A DNA stretch of 64,000 nucleotides from Chitinophaga polysaccharea (GCF_902150045.1 NZ_CABFVU010000002.1:608001-672000), one strand, 5' to 3'; counted from the stretch's first letter, positions 15,973 through 26,196 are shown. Notes: generated by a model from the letters alone, not told the origin. Numbers and translations: made by a program.

Positions 15973-18198
15973 ATGCAAACCACCGTAGAAATTGCTGAAC
16001 AGCTAGGACTTACCGCTGACGAGTTTGAACGAATTAAATCTATTTTAGGCCGTATCCCCAATTTTACAGAATTAAGTATGTACTCTGTAATGTGGAGTGA
16101 GCACTGCTCTTACAAAAACTCAATCGTCTGGCTGAAGTCTCTGCCCCGCGAAGGCGACAGGCTCCTGGTTAAAGCAGGAGAAGAAAATGCCGGTCTGGTA
16201 GATATAGGTGATGGCTACGCGGTGGTATTTAAAATAGAATCGCATAATCACCCTTCCGCTATTGAGCCGTTCCAGGGAGCTGCTACCGGCGTAGGTGGTA
16301 TTCATCGCGATATCTTTACAATGGGCGCCCGCCCTATTGCTGCGCTGAACTCCCTGCGCTTCGGTAATATTCATGATCAGAAAACACAACACCTGGTAAA
16401 AGGTATTGTACATGGTATAGGCCACTATGGTAACTGCTTTGGCGTTCCTACCGTAGGCGGCGAAACTTATTTTGAAGACTGCTACGGTACCAACCCGCTG
16501 GTAAATGCCTTTAGCGCAGGTATCGTAAAAGTAGGCCAAACCGTTTCCGCTACTTCCTATGGTGAAGGCAACCCCGTTTTCATTGTGGGCTCCGCTACCG
16601 GTAAAGATGGTATCGGCGGCGCTTCCTTCGCTTCCGCAAACATTACGGAAGACAGCGTGGAAGATTTACCTGCTGTTCAGGTAGGAGATCCTTTCCAGGA
16701 AAAGAAACTGCTGGAAGCCTGTCTGGAGATCATCAAAACAAATGCTATTATCGGTATGCAGGATATGGGCGCTGCCGGTATCACCTGCTCCACCGCTGAA
16801 ATGAGCGCGAAAGGCGAACATGGTATGAACATCTGGCTGGATAAAGTACCTACCCGCCAGAAAGATATGAAAGCATGGGAAATGCTGCTGAGCGAAAGCC
16901 AGGAGCGTATGCTGATTGTAGTAAAGAAAGGAGAGGAAAAACCGGTGCTGGATATTTTTGAGAAATGGGACCTGCACTGCGTTCAGATCGGTGAAGTAAC
17001 GAAAGATAAAAACCTGAGGTTCTATATGAACGGCGAACTGGAAGCAGATGTTCCTGCTGAAAGTTTGGTACTGGGTGGCGGCGCTCCGCAATATCACCGC
17101 GCTTATACAGAGCCTGCTTATTTCGCGAAAATAAAAGCATTCGATATCCAGAATATTCCTGATACAGAACATCCGCGTTTTGTGGCAGAAAGAATGGTGG
17201 CATTGCCTAACATTGCCTCCAAACGCTGGATCTACAACCAGTACGACAGCATGGTAGGTACAGCAAACGCCAGTACCAATGCGCCAAGCGATGCTGCCAT
17301 TGTATTGGTGAAGCCTACCAAAAAAGCGCTGGCTATGACCACCGACTGTAACGGCCGTTACGTATTTGCCGATCCTCATAAGGGCGGACAGATCGCTGTA
17401 GCGGAAGCTGCACGTAACATCGTTTGCTCCGGTGGCGAACCGGTGGCAATCACCAACTGCCTGAACTTCGGCAATCCTTACGATCCGGAAGTTTACTACC
17501 AGTTTGTACACGCTGTACAGGGAATGGGTGAAGCCTGCCGTAAATTCAATACGCCTGTTACCGGTGGTAATGTGAGCTTCTATAACCAGTCGCCCGACGG
17601 CCCGGTTTACCCTACACCAACCATTGGCATGGTGGGTATCCTGGATACGCTGGATCAGCGCATCACGCTTAACTTCAAGGAAGAAGGCGACCTCGTATAC
17701 CTGGTGGGCCGCCCCCGTAACGATATAAACAGCTCTGAATACCTGCATAAGATCATCGGTATAGAATACAGTCCTGCGCCGCACTTCAACCTCGATGAGG
17801 AACTGCACTTGCAACAGGCCATCACCAGGCTGAACAAAGCCAAGCTGATCCAGTCTGCTCACGATGTAAGCGATGGAGGTTTATTTGTTACGCTGCTGGA
17901 AAGCGCCATGCCTTCAGGTTTAGGCTTTGAATTGACACTCAACAACAAGTTCCGTAAAGATGCCTACCTGTTTGGTGAAAGCCAGAGCCGTGTAGTGGTA
18001 ACCGTTAAACCCGCTGATAAAGAGAAGTTCGAGGCCCTGTTACATGGCCTGGTAGATGCTTCAGATAATTCTGTACGCTACGAGAAGCTCGGTGTGGTAA
18101 CCGGTGAAACCATTAAAGTGAATGGGGAAGACTGGGGCAAGATAAGCACCTGGAAAAAAACATATGATACCGCTATTGAAGAGCATCTGAAGAAATAA
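15973..18198 (+). CDS. purL: FGAM synthase, PurL subunit
   Basis: Large subunit of phosphoribosylformylglycinamidine synthase, the fourth step of purine synthesis, using ammonia delivered by PurQ. The start MQTTVEIAEQLGLTADEF at 15973 is chosen over an upstream ATG whose extension is hydrophobic and unlike the family. The 741 residues are the short PurL form that needs separate PurS and PurQ. Visible are MWSEHCSYKNS, FKIESHNHPSAIEPFQGAAT with the catalytic His region, and the ATP-binding DMGAAGITCSTAEM. A strong terminator follows. Confidence 0.97.
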   Translation: MQTTVEIAEQLGLTADEFERIKSILGRIPNFTELSMYSVMWSEHCSYKNSIVWLKSLPREGDRLLVKAGEENAGLVDIGDGYAVVFKIESHNHPSAIEPFQGAATGVGGIHRDIFTMGARPIAALNSLRFGNIHDQKTQHLVKGIVHGIGHYGNCFGVPTVGGETYFEDCYGTNPLVNAFSAGIVKVGQTVSATSYGEGNPVFIVGSATGKDGIGGASFASANITEDSVEDLPAVQVGDPFQEKKLLEACLEIIKTNAIIGMQDMGAAGITCSTAEMSAKGEHGMNIWLDKVPTRQKDMKAWEMLLSESQERMLIVVKKGEEKPVLDIFEKWDLHCVQIGEVTKDKNLRFYMNGELEADVPAESLVLGGGAPQYHRAYTEPAYFAKIKAFDIQNIPDTEHPRFVAERMVALPNIASKRWIYNQYDSMVGTANASTNAPSDAAIVLVKPTKKALAMTTDCNGRYVFADPHKGGQIAVAEAARNIVCSGGEPVAITNCLNFGNPYDPEVYYQFVHAVQGMGEACRKFNTPVTGGNVSFYNQSPDGPVYPTPTIGMVGILDTLDQRITLNFKEEGDLVYLVGRPRNDINSSEYLHKIIGIEYSPAPHFNLDEELHLQQAITRLNKAKLIQSAHDVSDGGLFVTLLESAMPSGLGFELTLNNKFRKDAYLFGESQSRVVVTVKPADKEKFEALLHGLVDASDNSVRYEKLGVVTGETIKVNGEDWGKISTWKKTYDTAIEEHLKK

Positions 18199-18220
18199 TC
18201 TTCCGCTTTTCATCAACATA

Positions 18221-18255
18221 AAAAATGGTCCGCATAATTTATGCGGACCATTTTT
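18221..18255. terminator. Terminator after purL
   Basis: Perfect stem AAAAATGGTCCGCAT / ATGCGGACCATTTTT with a 5-base loop. The A and T runs on both sides would let it work in either direction. Confidence 0.88.
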
Positions 18256-18648
18256 ATGTTAACAACGCCGCTAAGCAAACCACCGGCAGGATCAGTAAAA
18301 ACAGCTTTGTTACGGGTAATTAAGGCGATTGTAGCCCCGGTTCTACCATTTAACAGGGCCAAAGTGCAGGTTCATGGTACAGACGCTTAAACAGGCTGTA
18401 TTTGAATATATATTGCCGGCATTAACGAAAGTGCTATGCCTGCTCCTTTACTGCAATGGCAGTGCAAAGGTTCAGTATGTATTGTTTCGGTACAAAAGTA
18501 TAGCGGGTATGCACGAGAATCCTTATGCAGGCCGGGAAATTATTGAACAGAACGGTATCCTGGTGATTTATCGCCGCAGTATGGAAGCTTTAACAAGCCA
18601 TTAACAAAATCCCACGGACGTGTTATAATTTTTGCTGAAATCTACCCT

Positions 18649-18846
18649 ATTTTTGAATAGTATCAATGAGCAAAAAAACCGAATTAAGATAAAACTTATT
18701 TATAAGATACTTGGAATCACTTGGTTATTCCAATTTCTATGAAAGCCAATTGTTCTCTACCATGTCCTGATGAAATCTAATGAAAAATTACACCTAGTGA
18801 AAGAACGATTTGAAGTAAAGGGCTGAGTAACATCAGCCCTTTTTGT
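18649..18846 (+). ncRNA. Candidate small RNA in purL-downstream gap
   Basis: A TAnnTTTG-type element (TATTTTTG, 18649-18656) is followed after about 165 bases by a well-formed terminator, 18819-18846 (AGGGCTGA / TCAGCCCT, then TTTTTG). No substantial reading frame lies between; the longest start-to-stop pieces are about 13 codons. A promoter plus terminator without a gene suggests a small RNA, but the -33 element is poorly spaced. The rest of the 18.26-18.96 kb gap shows nothing else I recognise. Confidence 0.35.
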
Positions 18847-18909
18847 TTTACCCGATTTGCCGTACCTTCTCAGCTATGACCCCTCTGGCCTTTTCCCATT
18901 TTTAATAGA

Positions 18910-18938
18910 AAAGCCTTCCTGAAAAGCAGGAAGGCTTT
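18910..18938 (-). terminator. Terminator after the alpha-oxoamine synthase gene
   Basis: Stem AAAGCCTTCCTG / CAGGAAGGCTTT. The minus-strand side continues into a T-rich run, so it can serve the gene ending at 18964. Confidence 0.75.
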
Positions 18939-18963
18939 AATTTTATATGATAAAATGTGTCAG

Positions 18964-20205
18964 TTATACCATCGGAATTTCAGCCACCTGGTACACTTTT
19001 TCATCGAGTTTTGCCTTGGTTTCGCTAAACGCTTTCAGGGTAAGCTCAATATCTTCATCGCTGTGGGCAGCGGTTGGGATCAGGCGGTAAATGATCTGTC
19101 CTTTTGGAATAACAGGGTATACCACGATAGAACAGAAGATGTTGTAGTTTTCACGCAGATCCAGGCACATTGCCGTAGCCTCGGGAATATCGCCCTGGAG
19201 GTAGATAGGCGTTACCGGGGAATTGGTTCTGCCGATATTAAATCCGCGCTCTTTCAGGCCATTCTGCAGTTTATTCACATTATCCCACAGCTTCGCTTTC
19301 ATTTCAGGATGCTGGCGCATCAGCTGTACCCTTTTCAGGTGGCCGATTACGATAGGTAAGGGAATGGATTTTGCGAATATCTGGGAGCGCATGTTGTAGC
19401 GCAGGTAATTAATGATCTGTTTTTCTCCGCTGATGAAAGCGCCGATGGAAGCGCCGGATTTTGCGAAGGTATTGAACAGCAGGTCAATTTTATCCTGAAC
19501 GCCCTGTTCTTCACCGGTACCGGCGCCAGTTTTACCCATTGTTCCAAAGCCGTGGGCATCATCTACCAGCAGGCGGAACTCATATTTATCTTTAAATGCA
19601 GCGATCTCTTTCAGTTTACCCTGGTCGCCGGCCATGCCAAACACGCCTTCAGTAACCACCAGTATGCCACCCCCCTGTGTTTTAGCCAGTTCAGTAGCAC
19701 GTTTCATCTGCTTGTCAAAATCTTCCATGTCGTTATGCTTGAATACATAACGCTTGCCGGGGTGCAGGCGCAATCCATCCAGGATACTGGCGTGGCACTC
19801 TGCATCGTATACAATTACATCCCTGCGGCCTACTACAGCATCAATAGCACTCATGATGCCCTGGTAACCATAGTTCAGTAAGGTAGTTGCTTCTTTACCC
19901 ATGTAGTCGGACAACTCATTCTCCAGCTGCTCATGGTAGTTGGTATTTCCGCTCATCATACGCGCTCCCATCGGAGAAGCCATTCCAAAGTCTGCAGCAG
20001 CTTTGGCGTCGGTAGCACGCACTTCCGGATGGTTGGCTAAACCCAGGTAGTTGTTCAGGCTCCAGACAATCTTTTCATTTCCCCGGAATTTCATGCGGGG
20101 GCCTATTTCCCCTTCCAGTTTAGGAAAGGCAAAATAGCCATGGGCTCTGTCTGAATGCTCCCCGATAGGGCCCAGATGTTTCAGCAGTTTCTCGAAAATA
20201 TCCAT
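18964..20205 (-). CDS. Alpha-oxoamine synthase family PLP enzyme
   Basis: PLP-dependent enzyme that condenses an amino acid with an acyl thioester and releases CO2. Members include serine palmitoyltransferase, KBL and the cysteate acyltransferase of sulfonolipid synthesis. The 413 residues show SLNNYLGLANHPEV near the N-terminus, DDAHGFGTMGKTG with the cofactor-contacting Asp and His, and the PLP lysine in NTFAKSGASIGAF. The N-terminal form GYFAFPKLEGEIGPRM is the Bacteroidota subgroup, not the KBL type, so a sphingolipid or sulfonolipid role is favoured. comA lies 6 kb away and supports the sulfonolipid reading. Substrate not proven. Confidence 0.85.
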   Translation of the reverse strand: MDIFEKLLKHLGPIGEHSDRAHGYFAFPKLEGEIGPRMKFRGNEKIVWSLNNYLGLANHPEVRATDAKAAADFGMASPMGARMMSGNTNYHEQLENELSDYMGKEATTLLNYGYQGIMSAIDAVVGRRDVIVYDAECHASILDGLRLHPGKRYVFKHNDMEDFDKQMKRATELAKTQGGGILVVTEGVFGMAGDQGKLKEIAAFKDKYEFRLLVDDAHGFGTMGKTGAGTGEEQGVQDKIDLLFNTFAKSGASIGAFISGEKQIINYLRYNMRSQIFAKSIPLPIVIGHLKRVQLMRQHPEMKAKLWDNVNKLQNGLKERGFNIGRTNSPVTPIYLQGDIPEATAMCLDLRENYNIFCSIVVYPVIPKGQIIYRLIPTAAHSDEDIELTLKAFSETKAKLDEKVYQVAEIPMV

Positions 20206-20379
20206 ACGGTATATTATGTAATGGTTAATTCATTCCATTTAAAATGGACACAAAGGTATTAAAATATTACTTTTTGTAAACTTGGTTCACATTTGGCCAA
20301 AGCCTTTTTTTACATTTATTAATACAATAAGATGATCTATCTTATTGTATTACAAAGACTTTTAAATTATTACAATCTG

Positions 20380-22047
20380 ATGAAATTTACACATTTTCTG
20401 GCAGCCGCATTCCTGTTGTCTGCTATTAACGGCGCTGCGCAGAGCACTTCTTCTTCAAAGCCGTCCAACTCTCTTCCTGCTGCCGGAAACACCCAAACAA
20501 CTGCCCGCCCCAAGCTCATAGTAGGTATGGTGGTAGACCAGATGCGATGGGATTACCTGTACCGCTATGCCGGCAGGTATGGAGCCGGTGGCTTTAAACG
20601 TTTGCTGCAGGAAGGTTTTTCCTGTGAAAATACCCTGATCAATTACACGCCTACTATTACTGCTTGCGGGCATACCTGTGTGTATACCGGCTCTGTGCCT
20701 GCTATACATGGTATCATCGGCAACACCTGGTACAGCCCTGAACTGGGCCGCACGGTGTATTGTGCAGAAGATACTACGGTAACAACAGTAGGCAGTTCTT
20801 CTGCTGCCGGTAAAATGAGCCCGCGGAATATGCTGGTAACTACGATCGGCGACGAATTGAAGTTATCCAATAATTTCCAAAGCAAGGTAATAGGCGTAGC
20901 CATTAAAGACCGCGGAGCTATTCTCCCTGCAGGGCACAGCGCCAATGCGGCTTTCTGGTATGATGCCGGCACTGGTAACTGGGTGAGCAGCACCTACTAC
21001 ATGAATGAGTTGCCCGCATGGGCGCAGGAATTCAACCGGCAGAAATTCCCGCAGCAGTATTTAAGCAAACCATGGACCACCCTTTATCCTGCATCTACCT
21101 ATACCCTCAGTACCACTGATGAAAAATCTTATGAGGGAAAGTATAAAAATGCCGCCAACACTTCGTTTCCGCACCAGTTGTCGGACATCGCGAATACCGC
21201 CATTTCCGCCTCTCCTTATGGCAATACCATGACGCTGGAGTTTGCCAAAAAAGCAATGGAAGCCTATGGCCTGGGAAAAGGGCAGGCAACGGATCTGCTG
21301 GCTGTAAGCCTTTCTTCTCCTGATTATGTAGGGCATCAGTTCGGTCCTAATTCCATAGAGGCAGAAGATACTTATCTGCGCCTGGACCAGGACCTGGCAG
21401 CGTTTTTCTCCTACCTCGATGCGAAAGTGGGTAAAGGACAGTACCTGTTCTTTATCACCGCCGATCATGGGGTAGCACATGTGCCCGGATTTATGGCGGA
21501 AAACAAACTACCCGGCGGTACCTGGGACGATAAAGCGGCGGTGGCATCCCTGAACGGGCAGGTAGCAGCCAGGTTTGGTGTGAAAGAAGCAATAAAAGCT
21601 ACCGATAATTACCAGCTCTGGCTGAATCACGATGCTATCGGGCAGGCTGGTAAAAACGAAGCGGAAATTCGGCAGTTCATTATCAGGGAATTGCTGAAGT
21701 CGCCCGCCATTTCCAAAGCCTTCTCTACAGATAACCTCATGTGGACTGTTTTACCGGAGCCTATGCGCACTATGCTATCCAATGGTTTTAATACCAAAAG
21801 GAGCGGTGATATCCAGGTGGTGTTAACACCAGGCTACATCGATGGCGGTAATACAGGCACCACTCATGGATTGTGGTATCCTTACGATGCGCATATCCCG
21901 CTGGTGTGGATGGGGTGGGGCATTCGCCCGGGCAAAACCAACCGTACTATTGGCATGACGGACATTACACCCACCCTGGCAGCCTTACTGCATATACAGA
22001 TGCCAAGTGGCAGCGTAGGTCAGGTAATACAGGAGATTACCCATTAA
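20380..22047 (+). CDS. Secreted PafA-type alkaline phosphatase
   Basis: Periplasmic phosphomonoesterase of the alkaline phosphatase superfamily. The start MKFTHFLAAAFLLSA (20380) gives a clean signal peptide cut near GAAQ; an upstream in-frame start would bury it. Metal-binding VVDQMRWDY (D53), the PafA-type nucleophile Thr in TPTITACGHT (T94), and the Lys/Arg pair of KDRGAILPAGHSAN (K176, R178) identify the single-Thr, Zn-dependent PafA type. TADHGV and TGTTHG carry further metal ligands. 555 residues is normal. Likely frees phosphate from extracellular esters. Confidence 0.92.
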   Translation: MKFTHFLAAAFLLSAINGAAQSTSSSKPSNSLPAAGNTQTTARPKLIVGMVVDQMRWDYLYRYAGRYGAGGFKRLLQEGFSCENTLINYTPTITACGHTCVYTGSVPAIHGIIGNTWYSPELGRTVYCAEDTTVTTVGSSSAAGKMSPRNMLVTTIGDELKLSNNFQSKVIGVAIKDRGAILPAGHSANAAFWYDAGTGNWVSSTYYMNELPAWAQEFNRQKFPQQYLSKPWTTLYPASTYTLSTTDEKSYEGKYKNAANTSFPHQLSDIANTAISASPYGNTMTLEFAKKAMEAYGLGKGQATDLLAVSLSSPDYVGHQFGPNSIEAEDTYLRLDQDLAAFFSYLDAKVGKGQYLFFITADHGVAHVPGFMAENKLPGGTWDDKAAVASLNGQVAARFGVKEAIKATDNYQLWLNHDAIGQAGKNEAEIRQFIIRELLKSPAISKAFSTDNLMWTVLPEPMRTMLSNGFNTKRSGDIQVVLTPGYIDGGNTGTTHGLWYPYDAHIPLVWMGWGIRPGKTNRTIGMTDITPTLAALLHIQMPSGSVGQVIQEITH

Positions 22048-22096
22048 ATTTTTTTTGTTTAGATTGCCATAAACAAGGCCTGGAAATTCTTTGTTT

Positions 22097-22876
22097 ATGG
22101 CATTTTCTTTTATCGAATATACGGTGTCTGAGCGGGTAGCTACCATCGCCCTGAACCGGCCGGAGAAGCGTAACGCGCTCAACGGGCCCATGGTGGCGGA
22201 GCTCCGTGCTGCATTCCGTACGGCGGCAGCTGATGAAGCCGTGAAAGTGGTAGTGTTGAAGGGGAATGGGGAGGCTTTTTGTGCGGGCGCCGACCTGGAA
22301 TACCTGCAGCAACTGCAGCAAAATACCTATGATGAAAACCTCGCAGATTCCCGGGAACTGATGCAATTGTTCCGGGAGATCTATGATCTTGATAAGATAG
22401 TGATTTGCCAGGTTGAAGGACATGCTGTTGCCGGTGGCTGCGGTTTAGTAACCCTGTGCGACCTCAGTTATGCAGTACCTGAAGCGCTGTTGGGGTACAC
22501 GGAGGTGAAGATCGGATTTATTCCCGCCCTGGTGGCGGTTTTCCTGGTCCGCAAAATAGGAGAGGGCCGCTCCCGCGAGTTATTGTTAACCGGTAAACTG
22601 GTAACGGCGGAAAAAGCGGCGGCCGACGGCCTGATCACGGCGGTAGTACCCGCGCCAGAAATAGCCCAAAAGGTAGCGAAAGTGGCTGCCAGCCTATGTA
22701 ATGAAGCTTCTTCAAACTCCCTGAAGGTCACCAAAAAATTGATTGGCACAGTGTTGGACTTACCGGTAGCGGAAGGGTTGGCGCACGCAGCCATACTGAA
22801 TGCTGCCACCCGGGGTCATGACGACTGTAAACGCGGGATAGCCGCTTTTTTAAACAAAGAAAAGCTAAACTGGTAA
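22097..22876 (+). CDS. Enoyl-CoA hydratase/isomerase family protein
   Basis: Crotonase-fold enzyme that hydrates or isomerises an acyl-CoA in the cytoplasm. From ATG 22097 it has 259 residues. The oxyanion hole segments are GEAFCAGADLEYL and EGHAVAGGCGL; LGYTEVKIGFIPA carries a glutamate as in methylglutaconyl-CoA hydratase-like members, so leucine breakdown is one option. Substrate cannot be fixed from sequence. It follows the phosphatase gene by 49 bases. Confidence 0.9.
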   Translation: MAFSFIEYTVSERVATIALNRPEKRNALNGPMVAELRAAFRTAAADEAVKVVVLKGNGEAFCAGADLEYLQQLQQNTYDENLADSRELMQLFREIYDLDKIVICQVEGHAVAGGCGLVTLCDLSYAVPEALLGYTEVKIGFIPALVAVFLVRKIGEGRSRELLLTGKLVTAEKAAADGLITAVVPAPEIAQKVAKVAASLCNEASSNSLKVTKKLIGTVLDLPVAEGLAHAAILNAATRGHDDCKRGIAAFLNKEKLNW

Positions 22877-22913
22877 CGGATCACTGATTGCCATTATCTT
22901 AATTCACCACACT

Positions 22914-23561
22914 ATGTCAAATCGGTTGTTATTAACTTTTACCTTTCTGTGCTGCACCGGCACATTACTGGCGCAGCGTGTTATTTCGGATGCCAAGATC
23001 GTTTACAAAATGGAGCTGCCACCTGAGCAGCTGCAAATGGATGCCATGCTGGAAGGCAGCACCTTTACCCAGTATATGCGGGGGCCTCTGAGCAGGATAG
23101 ATATGAATTTCAATATTGTACATTATACCTACCTGATCAACAGTAAAGATGAAACCATGACCACGCTGATAGACCAGCATGGTAACAAGTATCTGATACG
23201 CGCAGGGAAAGATCAATATGAAAAAGACCTGAAACAATACGAGGGAATTAAGTTCCAGGACCAGGAAGAGATCAAGAAGGTGGCGGGTTACGACTGCAGA
23301 AAAGCCATTGGCACAATGCCAGATGGAAAAACTTTCGAGGTATACTATGCCATTGATCTTGTTCCGGAAAACAAGCAGTATAACCGCCGCTTTGTAAACC
23401 TGAAAGGCATTCCCCTGGAGTTTGAGATCCTTACAAAAACCGGGTCTAAAACGAGGGTAATAGCCGTTAAAGTGGAATTGTACCCGATCCCTGCTTCCTA
23501 TTTCGACGTACCTAAGACGGGGTATAAAGAGGTAAGTCAGAAGGAATTACAGAATATGTAG
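22914..23561 (+). CDS. Secreted DUF4412-like protein
   Basis: Signal peptide (MSNRLLLTFTFLCC, ending LLAQ) and a 215-residue product with the beta-rich pattern of DUF4412/GLPGLI-type periplasmic proteins, including MRGPLSRIDMNF, KKVAGYDCRKAIG and VYYAIDLVPENKQY. Function unknown; such proteins are thought to reside in the periplasm or outer membrane. It starts 37 bases after the hydratase, so it may be cotranscribed. Confidence 0.75.
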   Translation: MSNRLLLTFTFLCCTGTLLAQRVISDAKIVYKMELPPEQLQMDAMLEGSTFTQYMRGPLSRIDMNFNIVHYTYLINSKDETMTTLIDQHGNKYLIRAGKDQYEKDLKQYEGIKFQDQEEIKKVAGYDCRKAIGTMPDGKTFEVYYAIDLVPENKQYNRRFVNLKGIPLEFEILTKTGSKTRVIAVKVELYPIPASYFDVPKTGYKEVSQKELQNM

Positions 23562-23966
23562 ACAGGGCTTTTTCTCTAAGGAGCAGGTGGACTTGATCTG
23601 CGTGTATGAAGGAGATGATGCGAGGGTTTATTTCCTCTGGAAAAAAGTATAAAGAAGCACATTTCCGGTGTATAAGAGAGGGTTTATTTTCTTCAGGGAG
23701 ATGAATCGGAGCGGTTGCTTTCTTAAAAGCAGGCATTTGGCCACGTATTTACATAACAAACCATGAAGCATATGCTTCGGTTAACCAATAATCAACAAAT
23801 TCAAAGAAGGAAATAAGCTCATTCCAGTTGATACAGCGCTAGGCGCTATTAGTAACTAACGAAAGGGAGTGCATGCGGGATTGGACGCTGTTTAAAGTGA
23901 GTTCGACCGGGATTAGAATTTATTCAAAGGGAAAGCATGAGACCTTGGAAGTTGTCTAAAAAAAGA
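23562..23966. other. Gene-free stretch
   Basis: About 400 bases between convergent genes. I see no tRNA, no supported reading frame and no repeat here. Confidence 0.5.
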
Positions 23967-24000
23967 GCCGGTTAAAAAGCTGTTGAACTTTTTAACCGGC
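23967..24000 (-). terminator. Terminator for the 24032-24445 gene
   Basis: GCCGGTTAAAAAG / CTTTTTAACCGGC stem with loop CTGTTGAA. On the minus strand it is followed by CTCTTTTTTT. Confidence 0.85.
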
Positions 24001-24031
24001 CCATATTGTAATTGAAGAAACGTTGAAGTTA

Positions 24032-24445
24032 TTATCCTTTCTTAAGCGGCAGAATGATCTGCAGTTTCTGAAAGTTCATGTTTCCAGGAGGTTGCGCCTG
24101 TACCTGGACATTGGAAGGAACTACGTAAGTAACATTACCCTTTGTATAGGTCATTACCGCTTTCAGGTTAATGACAGTATTACTGTTGTTGGTAGTAGTA
24201 AACTTAAAGGCTGAGTTGAAGGTACCGGAAAAGCGGTAGCCTGCGTCAAGGCTCAGGTTGGTTTTGGGCATAGCTGTGTTCAGCACAAAATGTGGGCTGT
24301 CAGCTGTTTTTTTCACTTTGTCTTTATTATTATCGGTCGGCAAAAAGTTATTATTCGCCACCGCATTGAGAGCAAAAAACGCCATTGCGCCCGCTAACAA
24401 GCAAGACAATGAAAAGGTGCGTGATATGTAAGTTTTCGCTTTCAT
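24032..24445 (-). CDS. Small secreted hypothetical protein
   Basis: The ATG at 24445 gives MKAKTYISRTFSLSCLLAGA, a typical signal peptide cut near AVANN, and a mature part of about 110 residues, including SLDAGYRFSGTFN and VINLKAVMTYTKG. An upstream in-frame start would add an unlikely hydrophobic stretch. No family recognised. It is divergent from the TPR gene at 24595. Confidence 0.7.
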   Translation of the reverse strand: MKAKTYISRTFSLSCLLAGAMAFFALNAVANNNFLPTDNNKDKVKKTADSPHFVLNTAMPKTNLSLDAGYRFSGTFNSAFKFTTTNNSNTVINLKAVMTYTKGNVTYVVPSNVQVQAQPPGNMNFQKLQIILPLKKG

Positions 24446-24594
24446 TGTAACACAAATGTACAAACTTTTTGATATATCATATAACATCTTCTTAACGCAA
24501 GATACGAAGAAATCACAAAGAATTGTTAAAAATATTTTAAAACATTGATTTACCCCCATATTTGGGCATAAATAAAAGTACTATATTTACAGTA

Positions 24595-26016
24595 ATGAGT
24601 AAAGACTTTTCATTTTTAAACGAGGATTTTGATGATCTGAGAGACTTGTTGCAGCAGTTTGAAAACCTCCGGGCAGGTAAGTCTCATTCTTTTTTGGACG
24701 AAGATTCATTTGAGCAGATCATAGACTATTATGACGAGCATGACGAAATGCCGACCGCATTGCAGGCCGCAGAAATAGCCATCGAACAATTTCCCTATTC
24801 CTCCACCTTATTGCTCAAAAAGGCCAACTTACTGATAGAAACCAAAAAATATAAGGAAGCACTGGATCTGCTGGAGAAAGCAGAAGTTCTGGACCGCACT
24901 GATATCAATCTTTATATACTGCAAACAGACGTTTATCTGGCGCTGAACCAGCACCAGAAGGCGGCTACCGTGCTGGAAGAACAGATTGAACAGTTCTCGG
25001 GAGAAGACAGGACGGAATTATTGCTAGAACTGGCCGATGTGTATGACGACTGGGAGGAATTTGAAAAAGTATTCGACTGCCTGAAAATGGCGCTGGAATA
25101 CGATCCTACCAGCGAGGAGGCGTTGCATAAGATCTGTTTCTGGACAGAATTTACCGGTCGTAATGAAGAAAGCATCCGTTTGCACACCGCCATTATCGAT
25201 GAACATCCGTATAACCAGCTGGCCTGGTTTAACCTCGGAACTGCGTTCCAGGGGCTTAAGCTGTACGAAAAGGCGATAGATGCTTACCAATATGCGGTGG
25301 CAATAGACGAGAAATTTGATTACGCCTACCGTAATATGGGCGATGCGTATATCCGGCTCCGTAAGTATGCAGAAGCGATAGAAGTGCTTCAGAAACACCT
25401 GGAAATAGCCAAGCCGGAGGATGTGATCTATGAAGCCATCGGGCATTGTTATGAGCGGCAGCGGAAATTTACGCAGGCCCGTTATTACTACCGTAAAGCT
25501 TCGCATCTGAGCCCCAGCGACGATAAGCTGTATTACAAGATCGCTGTGGCCTATATGATGGAAGCCAACTGGGAAAACGCTGCCAAATCCCTGCTGAGCG
25601 CACTTAAAATAAATAAAACCAACGCAGAATATAACATGAGCCTGGGTGAATGCTACCTGGAGCTTGGAAAGAACAAGGATGCACTGGTACATTTCATGAA
25701 TGCTGTACGTACCAGGCCTAAAAGCGCAGTTACCTGGCAGGAGCTGTTAAAGGGGCTGTATGTATCCGGTTTCCTGGAGGAAGCCCTTGTACAATTGGCC
25801 ATAGCGGAGGAAAAGGCCGGACGGAAGCCCATTTTTATTTACTACCGGGCCGCTATCCTGATAGCTATGGGTAAAACAAAAGAAGGGTTGCTGCACCTGG
25901 AAACAGCCCTGCAACAGGCCCCGAAAATTGTTAAAAAGCTTGTAGAGCTTGACCCTGCTGTATTACAGCATGTGAGTGTGGTGGATCTGATTGCCCAATA
26001 TCGCCGCAAACGTTAA
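24595..26016 (+). CDS. TPR-repeat protein, cytoplasmic
   Basis: 473 residues built almost wholly of tetratricopeptide repeats (for example LAWFNLGTAFQGLKLYEKAI, DYAYRNMGDAYIRLRKYAEA, ALKINKTNAEYNMSLGECYL). No signal peptide. The start MSKDFSFLNEDFDDL at 24595 is favoured over an earlier ATG. TPR arrays are protein-interaction scaffolds; the partner is unknown. Confidence 0.85.
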   Translation: MSKDFSFLNEDFDDLRDLLQQFENLRAGKSHSFLDEDSFEQIIDYYDEHDEMPTALQAAEIAIEQFPYSSTLLLKKANLLIETKKYKEALDLLEKAEVLDRTDINLYILQTDVYLALNQHQKAATVLEEQIEQFSGEDRTELLLELADVYDDWEEFEKVFDCLKMALEYDPTSEEALHKICFWTEFTGRNEESIRLHTAIIDEHPYNQLAWFNLGTAFQGLKLYEKAIDAYQYAVAIDEKFDYAYRNMGDAYIRLRKYAEAIEVLQKHLEIAKPEDVIYEAIGHCYERQRKFTQARYYYRKASHLSPSDDKLYYKIAVAYMMEANWENAAKSLLSALKINKTNAEYNMSLGECYLELGKNKDALVHFMNAVRTRPKSAVTWQELLKGLYVSGFLEEALVQLAIAEEKAGRKPIFIYYRAAILIAMGKTKEGLLHLETALQQAPKIVKKLVELDPAVLQHVSVVDLIAQYRRKR

Positions 26017-26054
26017 CCAATGTTATTTACTTTAATAAAATAAAGTATACTTCT

Positions 26055-26062
26055 TATTTTTG
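26055..26062 (+). promoter_or_regulatory. -7 element before comA
   Basis: TATTTTTG fits TAnnTTTG and lies 135 bases before the comA start, which would give a long 5' leader. Confidence 0.35.
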
Positions 26063-26196
26063 CGCCGGCTTTTAATTGTCATGGACAAAAGTCAATAGTA
26101 TTTCCGGTTACTAAAATTGCATCTACGCTATCCCGAAGTGCCTGGCGAAAATTAGTATGTGTTTTACTGACCAATAAGAAGATAAAAATATTTCAA

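Noticed and set aside
18374..18604. A 76-residue plus-strand frame after purL
   Set aside because: It has no recognisable domain, signal peptide or ribosome-binding context, and its composition is unlike neighbouring genes; probably chance.
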